Below, piece after piece: positions 24,880 to 34,222 of a stretch of DNA of 64,000 nt. The stretch is taken from positions 135,166 through 199,165 of the forward strand of contig NZ_AUCR01000010.1 in assembly GCF_000429865.1 (NCBI RefSeq), given 5' to 3'. Made by a program: the position numbers and the translations under genes. The notes under the pieces are model-generated. The model did no database searches, was not told where the DNA came from, and saw nothing but the letters and a program-made list of their open reading frames with translations. The stretch is from Cucumibacter marinus DSM 18995. GTDB taxonomy: Bacteria > Pseudomonadota > Alphaproteobacteria > Rhizobiales > Devosiaceae. Numbering within the stretch: the stretch's first letter is position 1; every line of letters begins with the position of its first letter.

Positions 24880-25739
24880 TCCTCCTCGAGCCCTTTTCCT
24901 ATGGCTATATGTTCAACGCCATGTGGGTGTCGGCCCTGGTCGGGGCGGTCTGTGCCTTCCTGTCCGCCTATCTCATGCTCAAGGGCTGGTCGCTGATCGG
25001 CGATGCGCTCTCCCACTCGATCGTTCCCGGCGTCGCCGGCGCTTACATGATCGGCCTGCCCTTCTCGGTCGGCGCATTCTTCGCCGGCGGGTTGGCCGCC
25101 GGTGCCATGCTGTTTCTCAATCAGCGCACACGGCTCAAGGAAGATGCGATCATCGGGCTGATCTTCACCTCGTTCCTGGGGCTGGGCCTGTTCATGATCT
25201 CGCTCGATCCTGTCTCGGTTGATATCCAGACCATCATCCTGGGCAATATCCTCGCCATCACGCCCGAGGATACGCTTCAGCTCGCCATCATCGGATTTGT
25301 CTCGCTCGCGGTGCTGCTGCTCAAATGGAAGGATCTGATGGTCACCTTCTTCGATGAGAGCCATGCGCGCTCGGTCGGGCTCAACCCGGATCTCTTAAAG
25401 GTGATCTTCTTCACGCTTCTGAGCGCCTGTACCGTCGCCGCCTTGCAGACCGTGGGGGCCTTCCTGGTCATCGCCATGGTCGTCACCCCCGGCGCCACGG
25501 CCTACCTTCTCACCGACCGGTTCGAACGGCTTCTGATCATCTCGGTGGTGATCGGTGCGGCCACCAGCTTCACCGGCGCCTATGTCAGCTATTTCCTTGA
25601 TGGCGCGACCGGTGGTGTCATCGTCGTGCTGCAGACCGTAATCTTCCTCATCGCCTTTTTCCTCGCGCCCAAGCACGGTCTGTTTGCGGCCCGCCGCCGC
25701 GCCGCGGAAACGCTGAGGCAGCTGGAGGCCGCAGAATGA
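24876..25739 (+). CDS. sitC: Mn/Fe ABC transporter permease (SitC-like)
   Basis: A 287-residue integral membrane protein with about eight hydrophobic helices, family ABC-3 (ZnuB/MntB/SitC). Landmarks are [28 protein letters not shown] near the N-terminus and the coupling region [11 protein letters not shown]. The following gene has the same fold and 280-residue size; the two probably form a heterodimeric channel. The ATG overlaps the ATPase stop codon. Confidence 0.92.
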   Translation: MILLEPFSYGYMFNAMWVSALVGAVCAFLSAYLMLKGWSLIGDALSHSIVPGVAGAYMIGLPFSVGAFFAGGLAAGAMLFLNQRTRLKEDAIIGLIFTSFLGLGLFMISLDPVSVDIQTIILGNILAITPEDTLQLAIIGFVSLAVLLLKWKDLMVTFFDESHARSVGLNPDLLKVIFFTLLSACTVAALQTVGAFLVIAMVVTPGATAYLLTDRFERLLIISVVIGAATSFTGAYVSYFLDGATGGVIVVLQTVIFLIAFFLAPKHGLFAARRRAAETLRQLEAAE

Positions 25740-26587
25740 CTGCCTTGATGGACAGCCTGCTGCTGCCGTTCCAGTTCGAGTTCATGCGCAACGCGATGCT
25801 GATCTCGGTGCTGGTGGCGCTACCTGCCGCGCTCCTGTCGGCCTTCATGGTGCTGAAAGGCTGGTCGCTGATGGGCGACGCCATCTCGCATGCCGTGCTG
25901 CCCGGGGTCGTTCTGGCCTATATGGCCGGCCTGCCCCTGGCTGTTGGTGCTTTCGGTGCCGGGATGAGTTGTGCACTGCTGACTGGCTATCTCAGCGAAA
26001 ATTCACGCATCAAGCAGGACACGGTGATGGGTGTCGTCTTTTCCGGCATGTTCGGGCTTGGCATCGTGATGTACACCGGTATCCGCACCGATGTGCATCT
26101 CGATCACATCCTGTTTGGCGACATGCTCGGCATCGGCCTGCCAGACCTCATCGAATCCGGCTTGATCGCGGTGATCGTTGCCGTGATCCTGATCGTCAAA
26201 TGGCGCGATATCCTGCTGCACGCCTTCGATCCGGCCCAGGCCAAGGCCGTCGGCCTTCCGGTTACCCTTCTGCACTACGGGCTGCTGGCCATCCTGTCTT
26301 TGACCATTGTCGGTGCGCTCAAGGCCGTCGGCATCATCCTCGCCATCGCGCTTCTGGTGGCGCCCGGTGCCATCGCCTTTTTGATCACGCGGCGGTTCTC
26401 GCACATGCTTGTTGCCTCCGCCCTGATCGCGGTCGCAGCCGCCTTTTTCGGGGTCTATTTGAGCTTCTTCCTCAATTCTGCCCCGGCTCCGACCATCGTT
26501 CTGCTGATGACTGGCGGGTTCATTCTGGCCTTCATCTATTCGCTCATCCGCACCGCGCGCATCAGCCGGCAGGCAGCCCCTGCCTGA
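25736..26587 (+). CDS. sitD: Mn/Fe ABC transporter permease (SitD-like)
   Basis: A 283-residue second ABC-3 permease, with SAFMVLKGWSLMGDAISHAVLPGVVLAY matching the first permease, and DPAQAKAVGLPV in the coupling loop. It overlaps the end of the first permease gene by four bases (ATGA). It ends the sit operon; the next gene is convergent, 33 bp away. Confidence 0.92.
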   Translation: MTALMDSLLLPFQFEFMRNAMLISVLVALPAALLSAFMVLKGWSLMGDAISHAVLPGVVLAYMAGLPLAVGAFGAGMSCALLTGYLSENSRIKQDTVMGVVFSGMFGLGIVMYTGIRTDVHLDHILFGDMLGIGLPDLIESGLIAVIVAVILIVKWRDILLHAFDPAQAKAVGLPVTLLHYGLLAILSLTIVGALKAVGIILAIALLVAPGAIAFLITRRFSHMLVASALIAVAAAFFGVYLSFFLNSAPAPTIVLLMTGGFILAFIYSLIRTARISRQAAPA

Positions 26588-26620
26588 GCGCCGGGGCCCC
26601 GCCAGTGCTTGGCCATCCGG

Positions 26621-27451
26621 TCAGGACCGTTGTGCCACGATGATGTGCGGGACGATCTGCCCGGCCTCGAGGCCCGCGAGATAGCCGGTGAATTTCTCTG
26701 TGGCATTCTCGCCGACCAACAGATGCAGTCCGAGCGGCGGCGGGCCATCGCCGGCATTCTCGAACACCTTGTGAAAATAGCCGATCGCGTAGTCTGTGAG
26801 GTCTTTTTCCGCCTCCACCTCAAAGCCGGCATCGGCCATCAGATCCCGGGTTTCCGCCGGGGACTTGAGAAAGCTTGTCGCCGCAGTCTCGGCCCAGGGC
26901 ACCGGATAGGGGACCCCCGGTGCAGAGCCCTTCATCACGTCGAACACCAGGAACCGGGAACCCGGCTTCAACACCCGGAACACCTCGCGATAGAATCCGG
27001 CCCGGTCTGCAATATTCATACCGACATGAAAGGTGATCGCCGCATCAAAGCTGCCCTTTTCGGCGGGGATGGACAGCACGCTGCCGGTTTCGAACCGGCA
27101 TTTGTCGCCAAGCCCCGTCCGGGCCGTCAGAGCCCTGGCCGTTTCAGTGAATTCCGGCGTGAGGTCGATCCCGGTGACCTGGCAGCCATGGTTGGACGCG
27201 ATCAGCCGGGCGGTGCCGCCGAGCCCTGACCCCGCGTCGAGCACATGCATGCCCGGTTCGAGCGGCAGCATGTCGAGCGCCATCAGACTCGCCTCGCGTC
27301 CGCCGGTATGAAATTCGTCAACCGGGGCGAGCGTCTCGATTTCCGGCTGCGAGGGGTCGCCACCGGCGGCAAGCACCCCGTCGAGAATGGTTTCGGTCAG
27401 ACCCGCCTTGCCATAGTGGGCGGCGACATCACGTTCGATCAGGTGGTTCAT
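26621..27451 (-). CDS. Class I SAM-dependent methyltransferase
   Basis: A 276-residue methyltransferase with SAM motif I VLDAGSGLGGTARLIA, acidic loop VTGIDLTPEF and motif IV-like FDAAITFHVGMNI. The spacing resembles the UbiE/sterol-methyltransferase group (Methyltransf_11/25). A substrate cannot be named. The ATG at 27451 follows GGAGGAG; the longer frame to 27556 runs into the divergent promoter. It is divergent from an HxlR regulator that may control it. Confidence 0.82.
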   Translation of the reverse strand: MNHLIERDVAAHYGKAGLTETILDGVLAAGGDPSQPEIETLAPVDEFHTGGREASLMALDMLPLEPGMHVLDAGSGLGGTARLIASNHGCQVTGIDLTPEFTETARALTARTGLGDKCRFETGSVLSIPAEKGSFDAAITFHVGMNIADRAGFYREVFRVLKPGSRFLVFDVMKGSAPGVPYPVPWAETAATSFLKSPAETRDLMADAGFEVEAEKDLTDYAIGYFHKVFENAGDGPPPLGLHLLVGENATEKFTGYLAGLEAGQIVPHIIVAQRS

Positions 27452-27552
27452 GATCTCCTCCGCTATTGAGTGTCTGCCCCAACAAAAGCAGCACACCCGC
27501 TGGGCGGATAGTCCAGAAAATGGAGTGTTCCTTGCAGCGCTGTTTGTTACCA

Positions 27553-27569
27553 TCACCGCTGAACGGTGA
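27553..27569. promoter_or_regulatory. Palindrome in the methyltransferase-HxlR divergent promoter
   Basis: Perfect inverted repeat with arms TCACCG and CGGTGA around CTGAA, between the two divergent start codons. It is a candidate HxlR operator. Confidence 0.35.
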
Positions 27570-27617
27570 AAGGGGGAGACAGCCCGAAGGTGACGAACCC
27601 GTTCGAGGGAGAGGCCT

Positions 27618-28304
27618 ATGAAGTCCTATGCCCAGTTCTGTCCGGTCGCCAAGGCTGCGGACATCTTTTGCGAAAGATGGACCGCTCTCATCATTCGCGA
27701 CCTCGCATGGGGGGCGACCCGTTTCTCCGAACTCCAGCGCGGCGTGCCGCTGATGTCACCGACTTTGTTGTCCCAACGCCTCAAGCGTCTTGAGCGCGAA
27801 GGCATCGTCAAGGTCGACAAGCGGCCCGGCGAACGTGGCCGGCACTATCGGCTGACTGCAATGGGCGAGGATTTCGTGCCTGTAATCGATGCCCTGGGGG
27901 TCTGGGGACAGCGCTGGTCGCGCCGCGAGCTCGAGGATGACGAAGTCGATCTGGGTCTGCTGCTCTGGTCGATCGAGCGCCGTGCCGCCCCTGACGCCTT
28001 CGAACGGTCACCCGCAGTTGTGCAGCTCACATTTACCGATCAGCCAGACGGCTTTGAGAATTGGTGGTTTCTCAACGAGGAAGGCGCTTGCGAGGTCTGC
28101 CGCGACGATCCCGGTTTCGGGGTCGATATCTATCTGACCGTCTCCTTGCCGGACATGATCCGGATCGTACGCGGTGATATCGCCATTCCGGCAGCTCTCG
28201 ACCAAGGCGCCCTCGAGGCCCATGGCAGTGCGACCGCCCGGCGCGCGCTAGCCGGTTGGCTCAACCTGTCCCCGCTGGCTGCAATCCCTTCGCGCCGGAA
28301 CTGA
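27618..28304 (+). CDS. HxlR family transcriptional regulator with C-terminal SCP2-like domain
   Basis: A 228-residue protein. Residues 1-95 are an HxlR winged helix (CPVAKAADIFCERWTALIIRDLAWGATRFSEL, SPTLLSQRLKRLEREGIV, YRLTAMG), including the conserved early Cys typical of redox- or aldehyde-sensing HxlR proteins. The remaining 130 residues resemble a sterol-carrier-protein-like ligand domain (WFLNEEGACEVCRDDPGFGVDIYLT), an architecture seen in longer HxlR members. The start is supported by GAGGGAGAGG. A target in the divergent methyltransferase gene is inferred from position. Confidence 0.87.
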   Translation: MKSYAQFCPVAKAADIFCERWTALIIRDLAWGATRFSELQRGVPLMSPTLLSQRLKRLEREGIVKVDKRPGERGRHYRLTAMGEDFVPVIDALGVWGQRWSRRELEDDEVDLGLLLWSIERRAAPDAFERSPAVVQLTFTDQPDGFENWWFLNEEGACEVCRDDPGFGVDIYLTVSLPDMIRIVRGDIAIPAALDQGALEAHGSATARRALAGWLNLSPLAAIPSRRN

Positions 28305-28375
28305 CGCACACCCCGGTTTGTTGCAATTGTCACTAAACTCGGCCACTCTTGCCCAACGGTAGGAGGAACGGGCCC

Positions 28376-31282
28376 ATGTGGACGTTGTGGACGCCTTGGA
28401 CCAACACCGCACCCCGCATGCGCCGCAAACAGCGCCTGGTGGGCACGGTGGCCTATGCAATAGCATTGCTGTCGATGATCCTGGCTGCGCCGGTTGCGCA
28501 TGCGGCCGGCAAGGTAGCGCTGGTCGTGGGCAATGGTGCCTATGAACACGCAGCCCCGCTGGCCAATCCGGCGGCGGACGCCATGGCCGTCAGCGCCAAG
28601 CTGGAGAGTCTTGGCTTTGAGGTTCACACGGCGGTTGACGCCACCCAGACCCAGCTTCTCGACACCCTCGCCGGTTTCAACGCGGCGTTGAGCGGAGCGG
28701 AGGCGGCTGTCTTCTATTATTCCGGACACGGCTTGCAGCTCGGCCAGGAGAACTACCTGCTGCCGGTCGATATCGATGTGCGCAACGAGCTCTCCGTGCG
28801 CTACGGGGCCATTGGCATCTCCGACATTCTGACCGACATCGAGCGCCAGGCCGACATCACCATCGTGGTTCTCGACGCCTGCCGCGACAATCCCTTTGCC
28901 GAGGATCTGCGCCGCGCCGCCGGTGACACGCGGTCTGTTGCGGTCTCCCGCGGGCTGGCACCCATGCGGCCTTCCGCCTCGGGCACCATCATCGCCTATG
29001 CGGCGGCGGCCGGTGATGTCGCCTCGGACGGAACAGGTGAGCACAGCCCCTATACCGAGGCGTTCCTTGAAGAAATCGACCGCCCCGGCGCCGAAGTCGG
29101 GCTGATCTTCCGTCGCATCGCGGGCCGGGTGATCGAGACCACAGGCGGTGATCAGCGCCCCGAATTGCTGGTGCGGCTGACAAGCGAGTTCTATTTCTCC
29201 GCGCCAGAACTGGTCGAGGTGGCCACGCCGCCAGCCCCGGACGGAACCGATGACAGTGTGACCACGGAGGTGGCCGAGGCCACGCCAGAAACGCTGCCGG
29301 AAACCCGCACCACCCAGCCGGCAATTGAGGAAGCTGCCTCTCCGGTCAGGCTCGACCGCAGCGACGAGCTGTCACCCGCCCGCTGGGGCTATGACGCCAC
29401 CTTGCACCCTCGCCCGATCTATCTGCCCCCGGCCCCGTGGGAAGCGCCCGTCGGCCAGCAGCGTGAAGAACAGGGCGAAAACGGCAATGTGACCACCTCG
29501 CAACTTCTGGGCCCGAACGACACCTGGCGGATCGCCATTCTGCCAAGAGGTGACCGCGACTTGGCCCGTCTGCCCATTGGCCGGACAGGCACATTGGGAG
29601 TGCGGGCGAGGGGTCTGCCCGCCGAGATCGATCTGGCCGCCCGGCTGCTCGATCAGGACCGCAACGTCATCACCAACTGGACGACGGCCCCCCGGCCCGG
29701 CGGCGATTTCGAGATGATTTCCGATATCGCGCGCCCCGGCATCTATCTGCTTGAAGTGGCCGACGGCAGCTCCGACGCCGAGAGCCCCGAAGGCATCGAC
29801 CTGGCGCTCGAATTTACCCCGTCGCCGGACCTCTATGAGCCCAATGAGACTTTGGGGGCTGCGCGAGAGGCTGCGCTGAACGATAGCCGTCGCCACACCA
29901 TCCTGCCCAAGGGCGACGCGGACTGGTTTGCGCTGTCTGCGCCGGTGTCCGGTGAATTGATCATCGAGGCTCTCGATGTGCCGGACAATCTCGACATCTC
30001 CTTCCGCCTGCTTGATGGCGAACGCAATATCATCATGAACTGGGCCCGCGGTCCGCGCACCGGCGGCGACACCTATGCGGTGGCCGATCTGCCGCGCCCG
30101 GGCACTTATTTCCTCGAGGTGCGCGACGGCGACAACAATGAGCGTTCGGTCGAACCCTTCACCCTGCGCACCACCTTCACCGAGAATGTCGATGTATCCG
30201 AACCCCACAATCTGTTGAGCGCGGCCTATCCGATCGCCGAGAATTCCGAGCTCGACATGACCATCTTCCCCAAGGGAGATGTCGACTGGCTGGCCGTCAC
30301 TGTCGATCAGCCCGGCATGCTGGAGCTCGAGGCGACCCGGTCGCCAGCCAATCTCGACATCGCCTTCCGGGTTCTCGATGGCGAACGCAACATCATCATG
30401 AACTGGCTGACCGCGCCCAGAAAGGGCGGCCAGAACTATGCCTTCGCCGATTTCGCCCGCCCCGGCACCTATTTTGTCGAGGTGCGCGATGGCAGCAATG
30501 ACGAGCGGTCGATTGATCCGTTCAAGCTCAACACCACCTTCACGCCGGCGCCGGATCAATATGAACCCAATGATTCAATGAGCGCGGCCCGCAATCTCAC
30601 CCCGGGCGGGACGACCGCCTTCACCATCCTGCCGCTCGGGGATCACGACTGGTTCCGCGTCAGCGTCGACACGCCGGGCGAACTGGCGATCGATATCGAT
30701 GAGGGGCCAAAGGATCTCGATATTCACGTCCGCGTGCTCGACGCCGACCGCAATATCGTCCTCAACTGGGTGGCGCCTTACGCGCCGGGCGGACTGACCG
30801 AGGCGATTGCCGATCTGCCGCGAGCCGGCACCTATTTCCTCGATATCGCCGACGGCAACTCCGATGCCCGCTCGGTTGAGCACGCGACACTATCGACCCG
30901 CTTCACCCCGTTGCTCAACGCCCATGAACCCAACAACACGCTCGGCGCGGCCACGCCAGTGACCCTCGAAGGCGAAACGTTTGCTCACATCCTTCCCAAG
31001 GGCGATGGCGACTGGTTCCGTATCGAGGTGCCGGGCCCCGGGAGCCTCGATTTCACCATCGATCAGGTTGCCGAAGCGCTGGATATCTCGGTGCGTGTTC
31101 TCGATCCCGACCGCAACATCATCATGAACTGGATCAACGCACCGCGCCCCGGCGGCGTCACCACTGCAACCACCGATTTCGAGAAAGCCGGCACCTATTT
31201 CTTCGAGATCCGCGATGGCGGCTCGGACGCCCGCAGCCCGCAGCCGTTCCGGATCACCCGCGCCTGGCGCCCGGCTGGATGA
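28376..31282 (+). CDS. Secreted caspase-fold (peptidase C14) protein with five PPC-like repeats
   Basis: A 968-residue exported protein. After an N-terminal hydrophobic signal (TVAYAIALLSMILAAPVAHAA) comes a caspase-like domain (about residues 45-270) with catalytic His118 in YYSGHGLQ and Cys169 in VVLDACRDNPF, both intact. A proline/threonine-rich linker leads to five tandem repeats of about 115 residues, each with a core of the form DxxRNIIxNWxxxPRxGG and a closing GTYFxEVxDGxxxxRS, resembling bacterial pre-peptidase C-terminal (PPC) domains. The start at 28376 follows AGGAGG. Arg/Lys specificity and a periplasmic or extracellular role are inferred from metacaspase relatives. Confidence 0.87.
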   Translation: MWTLWTPWTNTAPRMRRKQRLVGTVAYAIALLSMILAAPVAHAAGKVALVVGNGAYEHAAPLANPAADAMAVSAKLESLGFEVHTAVDATQTQLLDTLAGFNAALSGAEAAVFYYSGHGLQLGQENYLLPVDIDVRNELSVRYGAIGISDILTDIERQADITIVVLDACRDNPFAEDLRRAAGDTRSVAVSRGLAPMRPSASGTIIAYAAAAGDVASDGTGEHSPYTEAFLEEIDRPGAEVGLIFRRIAGRVIETTGGDQRPELLVRLTSEFYFSAPELVEVATPPAPDGTDDSVTTEVAEATPETLPETRTTQPAIEEAASPVRLDRSDELSPARWGYDATLHPRPIYLPPAPWEAPVGQQREEQGENGNVTTSQLLGPNDTWRIAILPRGDRDLARLPIGRTGTLGVRARGLPAEIDLAARLLDQDRNVITNWTTAPRPGGDFEMISDIARPGIYLLEVADGSSDAESPEGIDLALEFTPSPDLYEPNETLGAAREAALNDSRRHTILPKGDADWFALSAPVSGELIIEALDVPDNLDISFRLLDGERNIIMNWARGPRTGGDTYAVADLPRPGTYFLEVRDGDNNERSVEPFTLRTTFTENVDVSEPHNLLSAAYPIAENSELDMTIFPKGDVDWLAVTVDQPGMLELEATRSPANLDIAFRVLDGERNIIMNWLTAPRKGGQNYAFADFARPGTYFVEVRDGSNDERSIDPFKLNTTFTPAPDQYEPNDSMSAARNLTPGGTTAFTILPLGDHDWFRVSVDTPGELAIDIDEGPKDLDIHVRVLDADRNIVLNWVAPYAPGGLTEAIADLPRAGTYFLDIADGNSDARSVEHATLSTRFTPLLNAHEPNNTLGAATPVTLEGETFAHILPKGDGDWFRIEVPGPGSLDFTIDQVAEALDISVRVLDPDRNIIMNWINAPRPGGVTTATTDFEKAGTYFFEIRDGGSDARSPQPFRITRAWRPAG

Positions 31283-31342
31283 GGGGAGGGTGGCGCGCGC
31301 TTTTTGGACCGGTGTGGCGCGCCGGTTGAGAGGCCCGGCGCG

Positions 31343-31852
31343 CTAGGACTTGACGTAGCGATAGACCTCATGCGGCCCATGCACTGACAGATCGATAGTA
31401 CACTCATAGTGGGCGCCAAGGCCCTCTGCCACGCGCTTTGAGGCCGCGTTCGCAGGATCGATATAGCTTACGAGCGTATCGAGCCCCATCGTGGTGAAGG
31501 CATGATCGCGGATGCGCCCGGCCGCCTCGCTGACAACGCCCTTGCCGCGCGCTTCGGGCAACAGCCAGTATCCCATCTCGATTTCCGGCCAGCCATCGGG
31601 CTCCATCAGCCCGGCATCGCCCAGAAGCGCACCGTTGTTCCGGTCTTCGATAGCCCATTCCCCGAAACCCTTGAGCGCCCAATGTCCCAATAGCGACGCG
31701 AATCTTCGCCAGGCCGTTGTCCGGTCCGCTGGCCCACCGACATAGCGCGACTGCAATGGATCCGCGTAGAAGCCGGCAAACGCCTCGAAATCATCGAGCT
31801 GCCAGGGTCTCAGCACAAACCGCTCGGTCTCGATCCGGGGAATGGAAATCAC
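31343..31852 (-). CDS. GNAT family N-acetyltransferase (RimJ/RimL-like)
   Basis: A 169-residue acetyltransferase: IETERFVLRPWQLDDFEAFAGFYADP at the N-terminus, acceptor strand EIEMGYWLLPEARGKGVVSEAAG with the acetyl-CoA pyrophosphate loop, and LVSYIDPANAASKRVAEGLG near the end. The RimJ/RimL type modifies protein N-termini or small molecules. No ATG fits: a GTG at 31852 is used, since upstream starts would run into the tRNA fragment. It is the last chromosomal gene before the integration site. Confidence 0.82.
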   Translation of the reverse strand: MISIPRIETERFVLRPWQLDDFEAFAGFYADPLQSRYVGGPADRTTAWRRFASLLGHWALKGFGEWAIEDRNNGALLGDAGLMEPDGWPEIEMGYWLLPEARGKGVVSEAAGRIRDHAFTTMGLDTLVSYIDPANAASKRVAEGLGAHYECTIDLSVHGPHEVYRYVKS

Positions 31853-31943
31853 GAGGCTAGTCCTCTTGCAGAAGGCCGTTGCGTGAAACACTAGGCGCTT
31901 CGCCAAGCAATGGCGACCCGGGAGACTCCTCGAAGTGAAAAAC

Positions 31944-31988
31944 TGGCGCACCCGATAGGATTCGAACCTATGACCTCTGCCTTCGGAG
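31944..31988 (-). other. 3' half of a tRNA-Arg(CCG) gene, integration site
   Basis: On the minus strand this 45-bp piece runs from the anticodon loop (CTCCGAA, anticodon CCG) through the T arm (ATAGG-TTCGAAT-CCTAT) to an encoded CCA end at 31944. The 5' half (acceptor strand, D arm) is absent; sequence beyond 31988 does not fit a tRNA. Such truncation at the anticodon loop is the footprint of a tyrosine integrase, and one is encoded immediately to the right. No intact copy is in the window. Confidence 0.85.
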
Positions 31989-32012
31989 CTGGTCTAAGGG
32001 CCTATCCGAATT

Positions 32013-32040
32013 GCACGATAGGGCACGCCAGAGCACGATA
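32013..32040. repeat. Direct repeats near the integrase, possible arm-type sites
   Basis: GCACGATA occurs at 32013-32020 and 32033-32040, 20 bp apart, between the tRNA fragment and the integrase gene. Position suggests integrase arm-type or excisionase binding, without further proof. The remainder of the 178-bp gap from 31989 to 32166 shows no gene. Confidence 0.35.
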
Positions 32041-32166
32041 ACCAACTGAAATATATTGATTTTCAGTATCGGCCCTCCGAAGTCTCTATCCGAGAATACG
32101 CCTTGATTTCCGCCCGCGTGCTTGCGTGGTGCTTACTCGAAATCGGGGCTTCCGAGGGACGGGAGC

Positions 32167-33489
32167 ATGACCAAACTGACCAAAAGGTTTGTAGAGGCTG
32201 TCGAGCCGCAGAGCAAAGGTCACGTCGTCTGGGACGACGAATTGCCGGGCTTCGGTCTTCGCGTCTATCCCTCCGGAAAGCGCAGCTACATCGTCCAGTA
32301 TCGGTCTCGTGGCCGATCGCGCCGCTACACGATCGGCCTCCACGGCGTATGGGCGCCCGAGACTGCGCGCCGCGAAGCCAAGGCCCTGCTCGGACAGGTC
32401 GCTCATGGCGGCGATCCTGCTGAAAAACGCGAGGAAGATCGCAAGGCGCTGACCATCAAGCAGCTCTGCGAACAGTACATCGCCGACATGGAAGCTGGCC
32501 TCATCCTGGGAAAAGGCGGCCGGCCAAAGAAGGACACCACCATCGCCACCGATGTCGGCCGTATCCGCAGGCACATCATTCCCCTTCTCGGGACGCGAAG
32601 TGTGCGGGACATCACCAAGCCGGACATGAACAACCTGATGAAGGACATCATCGCCGGCAAGACACGCGTGACCATGAAGACCGAAAAGCTGCGCGGAAAG
32701 GCCATCGTGCGCGGCGGTCGCGGCACCGCGATCCGGACGATGGGCCTGCTCGGCGGCATCTTTTCATATGCCGTCGAGGCCGGAGTGATCGAGCACAATC
32801 CTACGCATGGCCTTCGCAAGCCGAAATACCAGGTCCGCGACCGTCGCCTCAGCGAAGCTGAGTACCGTACTTTGGGAGACATCCTTCGTCAGGCTCAGCA
32901 AAGCGACCGCTACAGGATACATGCCGAGATCCTTAGGCTAATTACGCTGAGCGGCTGCCGACGCGGAGAAATCGTCAACCTCAAATGGAGCGAGGTCGAT
33001 CTTGATGGTAGTTCCCTGCGATTAGTCGATAGCAAGGAAGGCTCTTCGGTCCGCCCGGTAGGCCTTCCAATCGTGGAATACCTGGAGAAGGAACGACCGC
33101 ACAGAACCGGAACGTACGTCTTTCCCGGCCAAGGCATCGACAACGCAGTCGGCAATTTCCCGCAGAGTTGGAAGAAGCTGTTCAAGGAAACCCCGCTGTG
33201 GGACGTGACGCCTCACGTACTGCGGCACAGTTTCGCGAGCATCGCCAACGACCTGGGCTTCACAGAGATCACGATCGCAGCATTGATCGGGCACGCGAAA
33301 GGTTCGGTGACGAGCAAGTACGTCCATACGCTCGACTCCACACTGATCATGGCTGCAGACACCGTGTCTGGCTACGTAAAAGCCCTGCTCGAAGGCGGCG
33401 AGTTCAGGCGGAACACCTACACGCTGGATCGCCAATCCCGCAAAAGCGCCATTGATCAAATGCTTAGAAATTCACGACCTGCGAGGTGA
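32167..33489 (+). CDS. int: P4-type tyrosine site-specific integrase
   Basis: A 440-residue tyrosine recombinase. Its N-terminus is the DUF4102 arm-binding module (GFGLRVYPSGKRSYIVQYRSRGRSRRYTIG), followed by a core-binding domain and the catalytic domain with Arg in SGCRRGEIVNLKW, the HxxR motif HVLRHSFAS, His in IGHA and the tyrosine in TSKYVHTLD. All catalytic residues are present, so the enzyme may still be active. The ATG at 32167 follows GACGGGAG. Adjacent to a tRNA-Arg 3' fragment, it marks the left end of the integrated element and points into it. Confidence 0.95.
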   Translation: MTKLTKRFVEAVEPQSKGHVVWDDELPGFGLRVYPSGKRSYIVQYRSRGRSRRYTIGLHGVWAPETARREAKALLGQVAHGGDPAEKREEDRKALTIKQLCEQYIADMEAGLILGKGGRPKKDTTIATDVGRIRRHIIPLLGTRSVRDITKPDMNNLMKDIIAGKTRVTMKTEKLRGKAIVRGGRGTAIRTMGLLGGIFSYAVEAGVIEHNPTHGLRKPKYQVRDRRLSEAEYRTLGDILRQAQQSDRYRIHAEILRLITLSGCRRGEIVNLKWSEVDLDGSSLRLVDSKEGSSVRPVGLPIVEYLEKERPHRTGTYVFPGQGIDNAVGNFPQSWKKLFKETPLWDVTPHVLRHSFASIANDLGFTEITIAALIGHAKGSVTSKYVHTLDSTLIMAADTVSGYVKALLEGGEFRRNTYTLDRQSRKSAIDQMLRNSRPAR

Positions 33490-33524
33490 GCAACAGGTTG
33501 TTCCAGCGCACCAAGCCATCGAAC

Positions 33525-34208
33525 TCACGCGATTGCGGCCTCATAATTGAAGGAGAAGACCTCCGCGAACTTTGGCGCCGCCAGATTCGGCAGTGCTTCA
33601 TGAATGTTGTAGAGACCGGTTTTCCCGGTAATAGGTTCTCCCTTTTGAAGCGGGAAGTTTCGCAGCGCGGGGAAGGGATCCCTTTGAAGCCAATCAAATA
33701 GCCTGCAAAGGCCGTTGCTCATTGCAGCAAGCCGAGACACACGCTCGTCGTCTGCAAAAAAATTCAATTGATTGCAGTCCGCATAGAGGATCAGCACCAC
33801 CTGATCTTGGGGGCCCAAGAATGGAATGGCGAGGTAGGACACTGGAATCTTGCTGAGATCACCTTTTTCGGTGTCGTGAAGGTCGGCGTGGAGCGCCTCC
33901 ACACTGTCGTAGTGGTGTGTGCGCCAGATCGTTCCCGAACCATAGGCGGCGCCCATGATACGATCGTTCACTGGAAAAAACCGGCCAACGGTACCATTCG
34001 CATTGACTCCGGATTCCTCAAGGTATGCGCAAACCTGCTGGAGATATCCATCCCCCTCACGACTCACTGCGCGATGCATCGTAATCCGAAGACCGGGAAC
34101 ATCGCCTTCTTCGCGGAGATAGCCGTCCACGGCTGCCAAGAAGGGCAAGACAGCCAGTTGGGAGGCAGGCGGCACCGGTTCGGGGTGCTTATAGAGATTT
34201 TCCGCCAT
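33525..34208 (-). CDS. GAF-like protein paired with an FAD oxidoreductase
   Basis: A 227-residue cytoplasmic protein. The pattern from about residue 35 to 190 (LRITMHRAV...GYLQQVCAYLEESG, IMGAAYGSGTIWRT, PVSYLAIPFLGPQDQVVLILYADCNQLNFFADDERVSRLAAM) looks like a GAF-type sensor fold, with a cysteine and aromatic residues that could line a pocket. The last 40 residues are helical. The ATG at 34208 has AAAAGGATC upstream and lies 14 bp after the FAD gene, so the two form an operon. Base composition is more AT-rich than the chromosome. No family assigned with certainty. Confidence 0.6.
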   Translation of the reverse strand: MAENLYKHPEPVPPASQLAVLPFLAAVDGYLREEGDVPGLRITMHRAVSREGDGYLQQVCAYLEESGVNANGTVGRFFPVNDRIMGAAYGSGTIWRTHHYDSVEALHADLHDTEKGDLSKIPVSYLAIPFLGPQDQVVLILYADCNQLNFFADDERVSRLAAMSNGLCRLFDWLQRDPFPALRNFPLQKGEPITGKTGLYNIHEALPNLAAPKFAEVFSFNYEAAIA

Positions 34209-34222
34209 GGTGAGATCCTTTT

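Noticed and set aside
31944-32030. Complete tRNA-Arg gene
   Set aside because: The D arm and 5' acceptor strand are missing; beyond 31988 the sequence cannot pair with the 3' acceptor strand.
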